Assembly: GCF_015471405.1 (NCBI RefSeq)
Contig: NZ_BLVZ01000009.1
Coordinates: 62,001 to 126,000, forward strand
Source of the DNA: Pseudomonas cichorii
Lineage (GTDB): Bacteria; Pseudomonadota; Gammaproteobacteria; Pseudomonadales; Pseudomonadaceae
Direction of reading: 5' to 3'
DNA length: 64,000 bases
Shown here: positions 1 to 8,992 of the stretch, piece after piece
Layout of the letters: each line of letters opens with the position of its first letter
Numbering within the stretch: the first letter of the stretch is position 1
Notes under the pieces: model-generated
What the model saw: the letters and a program-made list of their open reading frames with translations, nothing else
Told to the model about the DNA's origin: nothing
Database searches by the model: none
Made by a program: the position numbers and the translations under genes

Positions 1-213
1 AGCGAGCTGGCCTATTACAACGTGCTGTACGACCGCGATGCACAGGGCGGCGAACTGTTCCATGTCTACACCGATGCCTTCGACGGGCGTTTCTTCTTCG
101 AGATTCTGCAACGCAAGAACGATTATGTCGGTTATGGCGCGGCCAATGTTCCGGTACGGCTGGCGGCCATGGCCAAGGCCCGTAATGTGGCGGCGCGCCA
201 GGCACGTCTCTGA
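1..213 (+). CDS. quiC: QuiC C-terminal end: 3-dehydroshikimate dehydratase (partial)
   Basis: The window opens inside this gene; 70 codons remain in the frame starting at base 1, ending at TGA 211-213. The residues match the C-terminal, 4-hydroxyphenylpyruvate-dioxygenase-like half of the fused Pseudomonas dehydratase (FHVYTDAFDGRFFFEIL, then YGAANVPVRLAAMA). The glutamate in FFFEIL is the usual metal-ligand position of that fold. The enzyme converts 3-dehydroshikimate to protocatechuate in quinate and shikimate catabolism. The TetR gene and quinate-type dehydrogenase that follow support this. Only the tail is visible, so the N-terminal isomerase/epimerase-like domain is assumed from the family. 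A lone HPPD-like protein is the alternative. Confidence 0.75.
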   Translation, partial: SELAYYNVLYDRDAQGGELFHVYTDAFDGRFFFEILQRKNDYVGYGAANVPVRLAAMAKARNVAARQARL

Positions 214-313
214 CCCTTGATACCGGGCTGCGCAGCACAGGAGTGCTTCGCAGCTTCCCTCCATCCATTACGAGCTTCATAATCCGGGATTCAACCGTGG
301 TCGTGAGCGAATA

Positions 314-985
314 ATGAAAAAAACTGCCGACTCCGCGGCCATCGAGCCAGTCGATGTGCTGCGCAAGAGCCGCAAGAACAATCCGGAGAAAACCCGCGAG
401 GATATCCTGCAGGCGGCCATCGTCGAGTTCGTTGCCTATGGGTTGACCGGGGCACGGGTCGATGCCATCGCCGAGCGCACCAAGACGTCGAAACGGATGA
501 TCTATTACTACTTCGGTAGCAAGGAGCAGCTGTACGTTGAAGTGCTGGAAAAACTCTACGGCGATATCCGCACCACCGAAAGCCAGTTGAATCTGGGCGA
601 ACTCGAACCGGTAGAGGCCATCCACCGGGTTGTTGAGTTCACCTTCGATCACCATGACCGCAATGTCGATTTTGTGCGGATCGTGTGCATCGAAAACATC
701 CACAACGGCGAGAACGTCAAACAATCCGATTCGATCCAGGCCAAGAGCCAGAACATCATCCGGGCGCTGGACGATATTCTGCGGCGTGGGGAGTCGCTGG
801 GGTTGTTCCGCGAAGGTGTCCATCCGGTGGACCTGCACCTGATGATCAGTTCGTTCTGCTTCTATCGCATTTCCAACCGCCACACGTTCAGCGAGATATT
901 CCAGATCGAACTGTGGAGCGATGAAGTCAGGCAGCGTCACAAAACCATGATCTGTGACGCTGTCCTGAGTTATCTCAAGCGCTGA
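314..985 (+). CDS. TetR/AcrR-family regulator, probably of quinate/shikimate catabolism
   Basis: This is a 223-residue TetR-type repressor. The N-terminal helix-turn-helix is clear: KTREDILQAAIVEFVAYGL at about residues 26-44, then VDAIAERTKTSKRMIYYYF ending near residue 67. The rest is helical ligand-binding domain. A 25-residue basic lead precedes the helix-turn-helix. It lies between the quiC end and the convergent shikimate dehydrogenase gene (3 bases apart), the usual arrangement of a local regulator that senses dehydroshikimate, protocatechuate or a related acid. Ligand and targets are inferred. A candidate operator lies upstream of the dehydrogenase gene near base 1910. Confidence 0.85.
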   Translation: MKKTADSAAIEPVDVLRKSRKNNPEKTREDILQAAIVEFVAYGLTGARVDAIAERTKTSKRMIYYYFGSKEQLYVEVLEKLYGDIRTTESQLNLGELEPVEAIHRVVEFTFDHHDRNVDFVRIVCIENIHNGENVKQSDSIQAKSQNIIRALDDILRRGESLGLFREGVHPVDLHLMISSFCFYRISNRHTFSEIFQIELWSDEVRQRHKTMICDAVLSYLKR

Positions 986-988
986 GCC

Positions 989-1843
989 TTACAGGCTGTG
1001 AAAGTGGCTCATCATGCGTTCTGCATCGGCGGGGTGGCCACTGAACAGCTCGAAGGCCTTCACCGCTTGAAACACGGCCATGGTCGAGCCGTCGAGCGTG
1101 CGGCAACCCAGGGCGCGTGCGTGTTTGAGCAGTTCGGTTTCCAGCGGGAAGTAAATGATTTCCGCGACCCACAATTCGGCGCGCAGCAGTTCTACCGGCA
1201 ATGGCGTACCAGGCAACTTGGCCATGCCCACGGGCGTGGTGTTGACCAGCCCGTCGGCTTCGGCCATTGCGCCAGGCAGATCGAGGCCCACCTGAGCCCG
1301 GCCTGCGCCGAAAAACGTATTGAGGTTATCGACCAGGCCTCGGGCGCGTTCAGGCTCTACCTCGAACACACTCAAACGTTGCACGCCTGCACTGAGCAGC
1401 GCATGGGCCACGGCTGCACCCGCACCTCCAGCGCCCATCTGCACCACATGCTGACGCGGTGCCTCAGCCAGACCGCGCTGCAACCCTTCGGCAAAACCCA
1501 GGCAATCGGTGTTGTGGCCGATGCGCTTGCCATCCTTGAACACTACGGTGTTGACCGCGCCTATGCCGCGAGCTTCATCGGAGAGTTCGTCCAGTAACGG
1601 GATGACCGCCTGCTTGCAGGGGAAGGTGATGTTCAGGCCCGTGAAGCCGCTGTTCTGGGCACCTTCCAGCAAGCGCGGCAGCGCGTTGATGTCCAGCTTG
1701 AGAGTGTCGATATCGATCAGTCGATACAGATAGCGAAAGCCCTGCGCATCGCCTTCATGCTCATGCATCGACGGGGTCCGTGAGGCCTGGATACCCGAGC
1801 CGATCAAGCCTGCGAGAATGGACGGTTTTTCAATCTGGGTCAT
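989..1843 (-). CDS. Shikimate/quinate dehydrogenase (AroE superfamily, catabolic type)
   Basis: This 284-residue NAD(P)-dependent enzyme interconverts shikimate and 3-dehydroshikimate, or quinate and 3-dehydroquinate. Visible signatures are the substrate-binding SRTPSMHEHEG (residues 21-31), NITFPCKQ with the catalytic lysine, NTDCLGF, and the dinucleotide-binding GAGGAGAA near residue 137. The SRTP-MHE-EG form is typical of quinate/shikimate dehydrogenases such as QsuD/YdiB types; biosynthetic AroE carries an SxSP motif instead. The quiC tail and TetR gene next door also favour a catabolic role. Cofactor preference cannot be fixed from sequence alone. Confidence 0.85.
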   Translation of the reverse strand: MTQIEKPSILAGLIGSGIQASRTPSMHEHEGDAQGFRYLYRLIDIDTLKLDINALPRLLEGAQNSGFTGLNITFPCKQAVIPLLDELSDEARGIGAVNTVVFKDGKRIGHNTDCLGFAEGLQRGLAEAPRQHVVQMGAGGAGAAVAHALLSAGVQRLSVFEVEPERARGLVDNLNTFFGAGRAQVGLDLPGAMAEADGLVNTTPVGMAKLPGTPLPVELLRAELWVAEIIYFPLETELLKHARALGCRTLDGSTMAVFQAVKAFELFSGHPADAERMMSHFHSL

Positions 1844-1903
1844 GACTTTCTGTCTCTTGTTTTGGCGTCACTGCCCGGTGTCGGGCAAAGATTCCAGCAA
1901 AAT

Positions 1904-1917
1904 GTACCAGATGGTTC
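1904..1917. promoter_or_regulatory. Candidate TetR-type operator
   Basis: GTACCAGATGGTTC is a near-palindrome (GTACCA/TGGTTC) about 60 bases upstream of the dehydrogenase start on the minus strand. Position and symmetry suit a TetR repressor site. Assignment to the regulator at 314-985 is inference. Confidence 0.35.
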
Positions 1918-2048
1918 AAAGTGCCGCAGTTTCTATCTCGGGGCCTGTGGTGATTTCGTTCGGTTATCGCCCGGATAGCGGGGATCCAAGCCCTTGAGGG
2001 ATAATGCCGGGCCAGTCGTTCCAGCTTTCTCAAGAGTCATACCCTCGC

Positions 2049-2939
2049 ATGTCCGAGTCCGTCTTCGTTGCCGCACATAACCAAGCCAGTACCCTGTATC
2101 TGCCGCCCGGCCCATGGGTGACGGTACTCGACTGCCTGTGTGCGCGATTCACTGCCATCAGTCGTGAGCAATGGCTGGACCGCATCGCCCGCGGCAGGGT
2201 GCTGGATGCCAATGGCATGCCTGTGTCGTCCGATCTGGCGTATCGCGAAGGCCTGAAGATTCACTACTTTCGCGAAGTCCCGAACGAAACGCCGATCCCG
2301 GTCGTGGAAACGATCCTGTACGCCGACGAGCATCTGGTGGTGGCCGACAAGCCCCCGTTTCTACCGGTTACGCCTGCTGGCGAATATGTCGAGCAAACCC
2401 TGCTGCGAAGGTTGATCCATCGGCTGGATAACCCGGATCTGGTTCCGCTGCACCGCATCGACCGGCATACCAGCGGGCTGGTGCTGTTTTCGGCCAACAA
2501 GCAAAGCCGCTCGGCCTATCAGGCGTTGTTTCCCACCCGAAAGATCGACAAGCGTTATGAAGCTATCGCACCTGCGCTGCCCGAACTTGAGTTTCCTCGG
2601 GTACATGAGAGCCGGCTGGTGGATGGCGAGCCGTTTTTCCGCATGCAGGAAGGGCCTGGCGCAAGCAATACCCAGACCCGCATCGAAGTCCGCGAGCGCA
2701 ACGGGGAGTTATGGCGCTATGGGCTTTATCCGGTGACCGGCAAGAAGCACCAGTTGCGTGTGCATATGGCGGCGCTGGGTGCGGCGATCTGCAATGATCC
2801 GTTCTATCCCGAGGTCATCAAGGATGCAGTCGATGATCATGATCGGCCATTGAAGCTTCTGGCCCAGGGGTTGCGTTTTATCGATCCGGTAAGCGGAGAG
2901 CCTCGCGAGTTCGAGAGCCTGCTGAAACTTGATTGGTAA
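2049..2939 (+). CDS. RluA-family RNA pseudouridine synthase
   Basis: This 296-residue enzyme isomerises specific uridines to pseudouridine, most likely in 23S rRNA or tRNA. The catalytic-aspartate motif LHRIDRHTSGLVLFS lies near residues 134-150, and VTGKKHQLRVHMAALGA, the conserved C-terminal RluA motif, near residue 230. A short S4-like N-terminal region precedes the catalytic domain. The ATG at 2049 gives a start common to similar Pseudomonas proteins. An in-frame ATG at 2004, with a GAGGG sequence 3 bases upstream, would add 15 residues and cannot be excluded. The modified position is not predictable here. Confidence 0.85.
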   Translation: MSESVFVAAHNQASTLYLPPGPWVTVLDCLCARFTAISREQWLDRIARGRVLDANGMPVSSDLAYREGLKIHYFREVPNETPIPVVETILYADEHLVVADKPPFLPVTPAGEYVEQTLLRRLIHRLDNPDLVPLHRIDRHTSGLVLFSANKQSRSAYQALFPTRKIDKRYEAIAPALPELEFPRVHESRLVDGEPFFRMQEGPGASNTQTRIEVRERNGELWRYGLYPVTGKKHQLRVHMAALGAAICNDPFYPEVIKDAVDDHDRPLKLLAQGLRFIDPVSGEPREFESLLKLDW

Positions 2940-2948
2940 GCACAGGCA

Positions 2949-3030
2949 GGACCGGCTTCAGCCGGGAAGAGGCTTGTACATTCAGCCCTTATTGCCAGTT
3001 CACTACCGCCTTCCCGACTGAAGTCGGTCC
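2949..3030. repeat. REP doublet (REPIN-like)
   Basis: Two REP units face each other: GGACCGGCTTCAGCCGGGAAG at 2949-2969 and CTTCCCGACTGAAGTCGGTCC at 3010-3030. The second is nearly the reverse complement of the first. The 40 bases between them are unique. This is the usual extragenic REPIN layout of fluorescent pseudomonads. Confidence 0.85.
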
Positions 3031-3063
3031 TACAGGGAAGGGTGTGGAATTGTGGGAGCCAAT

Positions 3064-3100
3064 AAAAAACCCGCCATCGATGCGATTGGCGGGTTTTTTC
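3064..3100. terminator. Bidirectional rho-independent terminator
   Basis: AAAAAACCCGCC at 3064-3075 pairs with GGCGGGTTTTTT at 3088-3099, giving a GC stem with A and T tracts on both sides. It serves the lipoprotein gene on the minus strand and possibly the pseudouridine synthase gene. Confidence 0.9.
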
Positions 3101-3115
3101 TACATCACGTCCGGA

Positions 3116-3340
3116 TTACAGATCCTTGACGGTACGTACCTGATCCTTGTTGACACGAGTCTGCTTGCCATCGAGTTGCTTGAACTCGTAGAAGCCTGAG
3201 TCTTCATCGTAGTGAGGTGTATCGACAGACTGGATTTCACGGCCATCATTCAAGGTGATTACAGTTGGGGATGCACAGCCCGCGAGGGAGGCAATGCCCA
3301 GTGCCAGCAAAAAGGCGGCAGGAAGAGTGTGTTGTTTCAT
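3116..3340 (-). CDS. YgdI/YgdR-family small lipoprotein
   Basis: This is a 74-residue lipoprotein. A hydrophobic signal peptide ends in a lipobox LAGC with the acylated cysteine at residue 22. The mature part contains ITLNDGREIQSVDTPHYDED and a second strand set YEFKQLDGKQTRVNKDQV, the small SH3-like beta fold of the YgdI/YgdR (DUF903) family. It is probably anchored in the outer membrane. The function of the family is not known. It stands alone, followed directly by a strong terminator. Confidence 0.9.
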   Translation of the reverse strand: MKQHTLPAAFLLALGIASLAGCASPTVITLNDGREIQSVDTPHYDEDSGFYEFKQLDGKQTRVNKDQVRTVKDL

Positions 3341-3432
3341 GACAGTGTCTCCGGATGGACTCTTGGTAATGGCTTGTTTTGCAAGCTAGTGACTCTCAGA
3401 CGTATACACCCTTTGCAAGTTCCGTGAAAAGT

Positions 3433-4035
3433 TCACAGAGCCTGATCATTGATCTGGCTCAGCAGGTCTGGCGTATTGAAATTGGCCAGACGCGGGTCGC
3501 CAGCCTCAAGTTGCAGGGCCACAGGCTGCAAGTGTGCCATGGCCCGGCGCGGGCTGCGTTCACCACTTTGCCAGGCGTTTTCAAGGGCTGCGGCATGGGC
3601 GGTCGGGATGATGCAGAGCAGGGGTTGCCAGTGTTCGCCTTCGCGGACCATGACCGGATGGCCGGGGTGCTCGAACGCGGTCTTGCGCAGTGCCTGCAAT
3701 AGCGAGCTGTCGATCAGCGGCACGTCGCAGGGCAATACCAGCAGGTATTCATGTCGTGCAAGGGGCAGGGCGGCGCGGATACCGGCCAGTGGCCCCGAAA
3801 AGTCGGTGTTATCGTCCTGAACCAGTTGATCGGCGTAAGCGGCATAACGCTCAAGGTTGCGGTTGCAGGATACGATCAAGTCATCGGTCAAGGGGCGTGT
3901 CAGGCGATGCAGATGTTGAATCAAGGGCTCGCCTTGCCACTCGACCAGGCCTTTGTCGCGCCCGCCCATGCGTTGTCCCTGACCTCCGGCCAGCAACAGG
4001 ATCGAGCAGGATGGCAGGGCAGTACCAACATTCAT
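3433..4035 (-). CDS. mobA: Molybdenum cofactor guanylyltransferase MobA
   Basis: This 200-residue enzyme attaches GMP from GTP to molybdenum cofactor, giving the bis-MGD form used by DMSO-reductase-family enzymes. The nucleotide-binding LLAGGQGQRMGGRDKGL sits at residues 14-30, followed by GPLAGIRAAL and LPCDVPLID. ATG 4035 is preferred over a TTG one codon upstream. It is divergent from moaB at 4112, so the two probably share a 76-base promoter region. With moaB and moeA this forms the usual Pseudomonas molybdopterin cluster. Confidence 0.95.
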   Translation of the reverse strand: MNVGTALPSCSILLLAGGQGQRMGGRDKGLVEWQGEPLIQHLHRLTRPLTDDLIVSCNRNLERYAAYADQLVQDDNTDFSGPLAGIRAALPLARHEYLLVLPCDVPLIDSSLLQALRKTAFEHPGHPVMVREGEHWQPLLCIIPTAHAAALENAWQSGERSPRRAMAHLQPVALQLEAGDPRLANFNTPDLLSQINDQAL

Positions 4036-4111
4036 CAAAGACTCACCGGGCAGTCAAAAGGAGTGCTGTGATATAACACCGGCCTGTTTCCTTAACAACC
4101 GGATCTAGGCC

Positions 4112-4651
4112 ATGAAAGCCAAGGCTGACACACCTTTTGTACCTTTGAATATCGCTGTTCTGACCGTCAGCGATACCCGCACCTTCGAGACCGACACGTC
4201 GGGACAGATGTTCGTCGATCGTCTGACCGAAGCCGGTCACGGCTTGATCGAGCGTGTGCTGCTCAAGGATGACCTGTACAGGATTCGTGCGCAGGTCGCG
4301 ACCTGGATTGCCGATGAGCAGGTCCAGGTGGTGCTGATCACCGGTGGCACCGGGTTTACCGGGCGTGACAGCACGCCGGAAGCCGTGAGCTGCCTGCTGG
4401 ACAAACAGGTCGATGGCTTCGGTGAGCTGTTCCGGCAGATTTCCGTACCGGACATCGGCACCTCGACCATCCAGTCCCGCGCCTTGGCCGGTCTGGCCAA
4501 CGGTACGCTGGTCTGCTGCCTGCCGGGCTCCACCAATGCAGTGCGTACTGCCTGGGACGGTATTCTGTCCCAACAACTGGATTCGCGTTTCCGCCCGTGC
4601 AATTTCGTGCCACACCTCAAGCAGGCCGAGCCCTGCGCCACTCGTGGTTGA
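4112..4651 (+). CDS. moaB: Molybdenum cofactor biosynthesis protein B
   Basis: This 179-residue MoaB/MogA-fold protein acts in adenylylation of molybdopterin before metal insertion. The family signature is visible: NIAVLTVSDTRTFETDTSGQ near the N-terminus, then the substrate loop ITGGTGFTGRDSTPEA around residues 78-93 and CCLPGSTNAVRTAWDGIL. The length matches Pseudomonas MoaB. It lies 6 bases upstream of moeA, so the pair is clearly one operon. Confidence 0.95.
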   Translation: MKAKADTPFVPLNIAVLTVSDTRTFETDTSGQMFVDRLTEAGHGLIERVLLKDDLYRIRAQVATWIADEQVQVVLITGGTGFTGRDSTPEAVSCLLDKQVDGFGELFRQISVPDIGTSTIQSRALAGLANGTLVCCLPGSTNAVRTAWDGILSQQLDSRFRPCNFVPHLKQAEPCATRG

Positions 4652-4657
4652 TCGAGC

Positions 4658-5866
4658 ATGAACGCACCTCAGGCCTTGATGCCTGTCGAACAAGCCCTTG
4701 CGCGCCTGATGGAAATGGCCGAAGCCTCGCCCATCACCGAGCACGAGCGGGTTTCTCTGGCTGAAGCTCAAGGGCGTGTATTGGCGGTGGATCTGATATC
4801 CACCCTCGACCTGCCACCCTGGCCCAACAGCGCCATGGATGGTTACGCCTTGCGTCTGGCTGACTGGACCGGCGAACCGCTGCCGGTCAGCCAGCGTATC
4901 TTCGCCGGGCAGGCGCCCGAACCGCTGGCTGCCGGTACCTGCGCGCGCATCTTTACCGGCGCTCCCATGCCGCAAGGTGCCGATTGCGTTGAAATGCAGG
5001 AAAACGCCGAAGTCCTGCAAGACCAGCGCGTGCGCTTTACCGAGCCGCTGAAGCCCGGACAGAACATCCGTCCTCAAGGGCAGGAAACCACGATCGGTGA
5101 CAAGGTGCTGGCGGCCGGTACTCGCCTGGGGCCTATAGAACTCGGGCTCGCGGCGTCCCTGGGGCTGGCTGGACTGGATGTCATACGCCGTGTCCGGGTT
5201 GCCGTGCTGTCCACCGGCGATGAGTTGATCGAGCCAGGCCAGCCGTTGGGGCCAGGGCAGATCTACAACAGTAATCGCGTGTTGCTGTGCAGTTGGTTGA
5301 AGCGCCTTGAATGCGAGGTTCTGGATGCGGGTATCCTGCCGGACGATCTGGAAAAGACCCGTGCCGCATTGGCCGGGCTTGATGGGGTCGATCTGATCCT
5401 GTCCACGGGCGGTGTTTCTGTCGGGGAGGCTGACTTCCTTGGCCATGCATTGCGTGAAGAGGGTGAGCTGTCACTGTGGAAACTGGCCATCAAGCCGGGC
5501 AAACCACTGACCTTCGGCCATTTTCGTGGCGTGCCGGTAATCGGCCTGCCGGGCAACCCGGCCTCCACGCTGGTCACTTTCGCGCTACTGGCCCGAGCCT
5601 ATCTGTTGCGTCGCATGGGAGTGGCAGATGTCACGCCCATGCAGTTTCCGGTACCGGCCGGGTTCGTCTGGCGCAAGGCGGGCAATCGTCGCGAATACCT
5701 GCGCGGTCGTCTTGAGCAAGGGCGTGCCGTGGCCTACAGCAACCAAAGCTCGGGCGTGCTGCGCAGTGCGGCATGGGCAGACGGGCTGATCGAGGTTCGC
5801 GAAGGCACCACGGTCGCTGAAGGGGACTGGATCAACTTCATTCCCTTGAGCGAGGTATTGGGCTGA
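4658..5866 (+). CDS. moeA: Molybdopterin molybdenumtransferase MoeA
   Basis: This 402-residue MoeA inserts molybdate into adenylylated molybdopterin. Visible motifs are PPWPNSAMDGYALR near residue 50, RIFTGAPMPQGADCVEMQE, VAVLSTGDELIEPGQPLGPG in the MogA-like domain, LSTGGVSVGEADF, and GLPGNPASTLVTFALL. The C-terminal beta domain is complete. Six bases separate it from moaB. Nothing unusual is seen. Confidence 0.96.
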   Translation: MNAPQALMPVEQALARLMEMAEASPITEHERVSLAEAQGRVLAVDLISTLDLPPWPNSAMDGYALRLADWTGEPLPVSQRIFAGQAPEPLAAGTCARIFTGAPMPQGADCVEMQENAEVLQDQRVRFTEPLKPGQNIRPQGQETTIGDKVLAAGTRLGPIELGLAASLGLAGLDVIRRVRVAVLSTGDELIEPGQPLGPGQIYNSNRVLLCSWLKRLECEVLDAGILPDDLEKTRAALAGLDGVDLILSTGGVSVGEADFLGHALREEGELSLWKLAIKPGKPLTFGHFRGVPVIGLPGNPASTLVTFALLARAYLLRRMGVADVTPMQFPVPAGFVWRKAGNRREYLRGRLEQGRAVAYSNQSSGVLRSAAWADGLIEVREGTTVAEGDWINFIPLSEVLG

Positions 5867-5955
5867 CTGCATTCGAATGGTCGTCCGGCGAGGCATGAGC
5901 TACCCTCAAACACGCTGACAGATTGGGCATCAGGATTTTGCTCTGGAGTATTGTT

Positions 5956-6885
5956 ATGCCGTCTTTGAGAGTGGCTTGTGTCATTCCGACCTATAACGGG
6001 CGCAAGGATCTGGAGCGCCTGCTGGATTCACTGGCGACCCAGACCGCCACGTTCGACACCCTGATCGTGGATTCCAGCTCTTCGGATGGCACCCTGGAAC
6101 TGGCGCGTTCACGTTGCGCCAATGTGATCCGTATCGATAGCAAGGATTTCAATCACGGCGGCACCCGGCAGATGATGGTCGAGCTCAACCCCGACTACGA
6201 CATCTACGTCTACATGACCCAGGATGCCTATGTTGAAGACATCAATGCCATCGCCAATATCGTGCTGCCATTCGCTGATCCCAGGGTAGGCGCAGTGTGC
6301 GGGCGGCAATTGCCCCACAAGGATGCCAACCTGCTGGCGCAGCATGCACGATTATTCAATTACCCTGCGACTTCCCGGATCAAGACCCTCGAAGATGCCG
6401 GAACCCTGGGCATCAAGACACCGTTCATGTCGAACTCATTCGCGGCATATCGTCGTGAGGCGTTGCTGGCGATTGGTGGTTTCCCACGGCATGTGATCCT
6501 GTCCGAAGACATGTACGTCACGGCCAAGATGCTGCTCGACGGCTGGAAAATCGCCTACGAAGGTTCGGCGGTGTGCAGGCATTCGCACAACTACAGCTTG
6601 CGCGAGGAGTTTTGCCGTTACTTCGATATTGGCGTGTTCCAGTCCCGCGAGTCCTGGATCTATGAAACCTTTGGTGGCGTTGCGGGCGAGGGGATGCGCT
6701 ACGTGAAGTCGGAGCTTGCCTTTCTGGGCAAGCGCCGTTTTCTACTCTGGCCACTGTCTTTCGTGCGCAACGCCCTCAAGCTGCTGGCCTATAAATTGAG
6801 CAAACAGGAAAAGCGTTTGCCCAGGGGCTTGAAGAAAAAGCTCGGCATGCACAAGCGGTATTGGGACAGCCCGTATGCCGAGTAG
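5956..6885 (+). CDS. Family 2 glycosyltransferase, rhamnosyltransferase-like
   Basis: This 309-residue GT-A enzyme probably transfers a sugar such as rhamnose to a cell-surface polysaccharide. The N-terminus has VACVIPTYNGRKDLERLL, then LIVDSSSSDGTLE, a TQDAYVED acidic motif in place of DxD, and LSEDMYVTAKMLLDGW with the catalytic acidic residues. A basic amphipathic C-terminus suggests membrane association. The start at 5956 is chosen because GGAG lies 7 bases before it; an earlier in-frame start at 5923 would add an unconserved 11-residue lead. No polysaccharide cluster surrounds it, so the acceptor is unknown. Confidence 0.85.
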   Translation: MPSLRVACVIPTYNGRKDLERLLDSLATQTATFDTLIVDSSSSDGTLELARSRCANVIRIDSKDFNHGGTRQMMVELNPDYDIYVYMTQDAYVEDINAIANIVLPFADPRVGAVCGRQLPHKDANLLAQHARLFNYPATSRIKTLEDAGTLGIKTPFMSNSFAAYRREALLAIGGFPRHVILSEDMYVTAKMLLDGWKIAYEGSAVCRHSHNYSLREEFCRYFDIGVFQSRESWIYETFGGVAGEGMRYVKSELAFLGKRRFLLWPLSFVRNALKLLAYKLSKQEKRLPRGLKKKLGMHKRYWDSPYAE

Positions 6886-6888
6886 GAG

Positions 6889-6960
6889 GTTTTCGCGACT
6901 GAGCGGAGCGCCGCCCGATTCGCTCCCACACAATTGCGTAGGAGCGACTTCAGTCGCGAA
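6889..6960. repeat. Degenerate REP doublet
   Basis: TTTTCGCGACTGAG near 6893 and GTAGGAGCGACTTCAGTCGCGAA near 6938-6959 are inverted REP-like units between convergent genes. The left copy is decayed. Confidence 0.6.
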
Positions 6961-8775
6961 TCAGGACTTGCCCGACTCTTCTTCCTGACGATCCGCTTCA
7001 AACAACTGCGCCAGTTCCTTCCGGGCTTCCCGTGCGGTTTGCAGAAGTTTGGCTTCGTCGTCATACACCAGATGTTGCGCAGCCAGCACCTGTTCGTCGT
7101 GGCGCTTGAAGCGGCTGATCCGTGCATCGGCCTGAGCCTGGCTCAAACCAAGGCCGAGCAGGGTCTGACGGCTCATTTCCAGGCTGGAGTAGAAGGTTTC
7201 ACGTACCGCCTGTGCGCCCACGTCGATCAGGCGATGAACGTGCTGACGGTTACGGGCGCGGGCAATGATCTTCATGTCCGGGTACAGCTTGCGGATCAGC
7301 TCGGCGGTCTTGATGTTGGTGTCGGGATCGTCGGTGGCGATGATAAAGAACTCTGCTTCATGCACCTTGGCCGCACGCAGGATTTCCGGTTTCAGCGGGT
7401 CACCGTAGAACACCGGCACATTGCCGAAGCTGCGCGAAAACTCAATGGATTCCACGGCAGTATCCAGCGCCACGAAAGGGATATTCTGCGCACGCAGAAT
7501 ACGCGCCACGATCTGGCCCATACGGCCCATGCCGGCAATCACCACGCGAGGGCTGTCGGTATTGATATCGCGATACTCGTCCGGCACTTCCACAGGTTTT
7601 GCCTTGGGCTTGATCCAGCGAGCCATGGCCATGAACAGCAGCGGCGTCATGGCCATGGAGAGAGTAATGGCCAGGATCAGAATGTCGTACAGCGCGGGTT
7701 CGAACAGGCCTTGCTGGTTGCCGATCTTGAAGACGACGAAAGCGAACTCGCCACCTGCGGCCAGCACCAGCCCCAGGCTCAGAGCATTCTGCTTGCTCAG
7801 CCCGCCTGCCAGACGCCCGATGAAAAACAGCAGCGGAAATTTCAGGGCAATCAGCAGAAATGTCAGCCCCAGTACCGTCACGGGTGAACTGAACAACAGG
7901 CTGATATTGGCGCCCATCCCGACACTGATGAAAAACAGCCCCAGCAACAGGCCTTTGAAAGGCTCGATCTGAGCTTCCAGTTCGTGCCGGTATTCGGAGT
8001 CGGCCAGCAGCAGGCCGGCCAGGAATGCGCCCAGCGCCATGGACACGCCTACCAGCTCCATCAGCCAGGCAGTGCCAATCACCACCAGCAAGGCAGTGGC
8101 AGTCGATACTTCCTGGATTTTGGTCTTGGCCACGATGCGAAACACCGGGCGCAGCAGATAACGTCCGCCGACCACCACAATTGCGATGCTGCCCAGGACT
8201 TGCAGGCTGTGACGCAGGCTTTCATGGGGGCTCAAGTCGTGCTCATGGCTGGTACCGGCCAGCAGTGGGACCATGGCAATCAACGGGATGGCAGCGATGT
8301 CCTGAAACAGCAGAATGGCAAACGCCAGTCGCCCATGGGGACTGTTCAGTTCCTTGCGCTCGGCCAGGCTTTGCAGGCCAAAGGCGGTCGAGGACAACGC
8401 AAGCCCCAGACCCAGCACCACAGCCGTATTGATGGGTTGCTCGAAAGCCAGCAGGGCAACGCAGCCAATCACCAGGCCGGTCAGCAGAACTTGTGCCATG
8501 CCGACCCCGAAGACTGCCTTGCGCATCACCCATAAACGTTTGGGCGACAGTTCCAGGCCGATGATGAACAGCAGCAACACCACCCCGAGTTCGGAAATGT
8601 GGCTGACGCTTTCCGGATTGCCGATCAGTTTGAGCACCGAAGGGCCGATGATGACGCCCGCGAATAAATAGCCCAGCACGGCGCCCAGTTGCAGGCGCTT
8701 GGCCAGCGGAACAGTCAATACAGCGGCGAGCAGGAACACGACTGCGGCCTGTAGCAGGCTGCCTTCATGGGGCAT
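6961..8775 (-). CDS. Kef-type cation:proton antiporter (CPA2 family) with RCK_N domain
   Basis: This 604-residue inner-membrane protein exchanges K+ (or Na+) for protons. The first ~380 residues are a run of about 12 hydrophobic segments, beginning LLQAAVVFLLAAVLTVPLA and including FAGVIIGPSVLKLIG and LLLFIIGLELSPKRLW. A Rossmann RCK_N domain follows (VVIAGMGRMGQIVARIL, then FYGDPLKPEILRAA), and the C-terminus is charged and helical. The start at 8775 follows AAGGAG; an upstream in-frame start at 8850 adds 25 non-conserved residues. KefB/KefC-like glutathione control is possible, but no KefF/KefG partner gene is adjacent. Confidence 0.9.
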   Translation of the reverse strand: MPHEGSLLQAAVVFLLAAVLTVPLAKRLQLGAVLGYLFAGVIIGPSVLKLIGNPESVSHISELGVVLLLFIIGLELSPKRLWVMRKAVFGVGMAQVLLTGLVIGCVALLAFEQPINTAVVLGLGLALSSTAFGLQSLAERKELNSPHGRLAFAILLFQDIAAIPLIAMVPLLAGTSHEHDLSPHESLRHSLQVLGSIAIVVVGGRYLLRPVFRIVAKTKIQEVSTATALLVVIGTAWLMELVGVSMALGAFLAGLLLADSEYRHELEAQIEPFKGLLLGLFFISVGMGANISLLFSSPVTVLGLTFLLIALKFPLLFFIGRLAGGLSKQNALSLGLVLAAGGEFAFVVFKIGNQQGLFEPALYDILILAITLSMAMTPLLFMAMARWIKPKAKPVEVPDEYRDINTDSPRVVIAGMGRMGQIVARILRAQNIPFVALDTAVESIEFSRSFGNVPVFYGDPLKPEILRAAKVHEAEFFIIATDDPDTNIKTAELIRKLYPDMKIIARARNRQHVHRLIDVGAQAVRETFYSSLEMSRQTLLGLGLSQAQADARISRFKRHDEQVLAAQHLVYDDEAKLLQTAREARKELAQLFEADRQEEESGKS

Positions 8776-8992
8776 GTTGAAACTCCTTGGCAAGTCATGA
8801 ACAGTCGATAAACGACATTGAAGGGCGGCATTAAACCATGCGTGATTCACACGGCAATGTTCAATTGTGCTCTGTGACTGTCAAAGAGGCGGTGATGAGG
8901 CGGGGGGAGCCGTGCCAGAAACGGCACATCGGCGTACCATATGCGGGCATTTGCGCAGAGCCAATGCTATTCAGAGAACTCAGGAAGCCGTT

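Noticed and set aside
4043..5446. 467-codon minus frame across moaB and moeA
   Set aside because: Shadow of two well-conserved molybdopterin genes.
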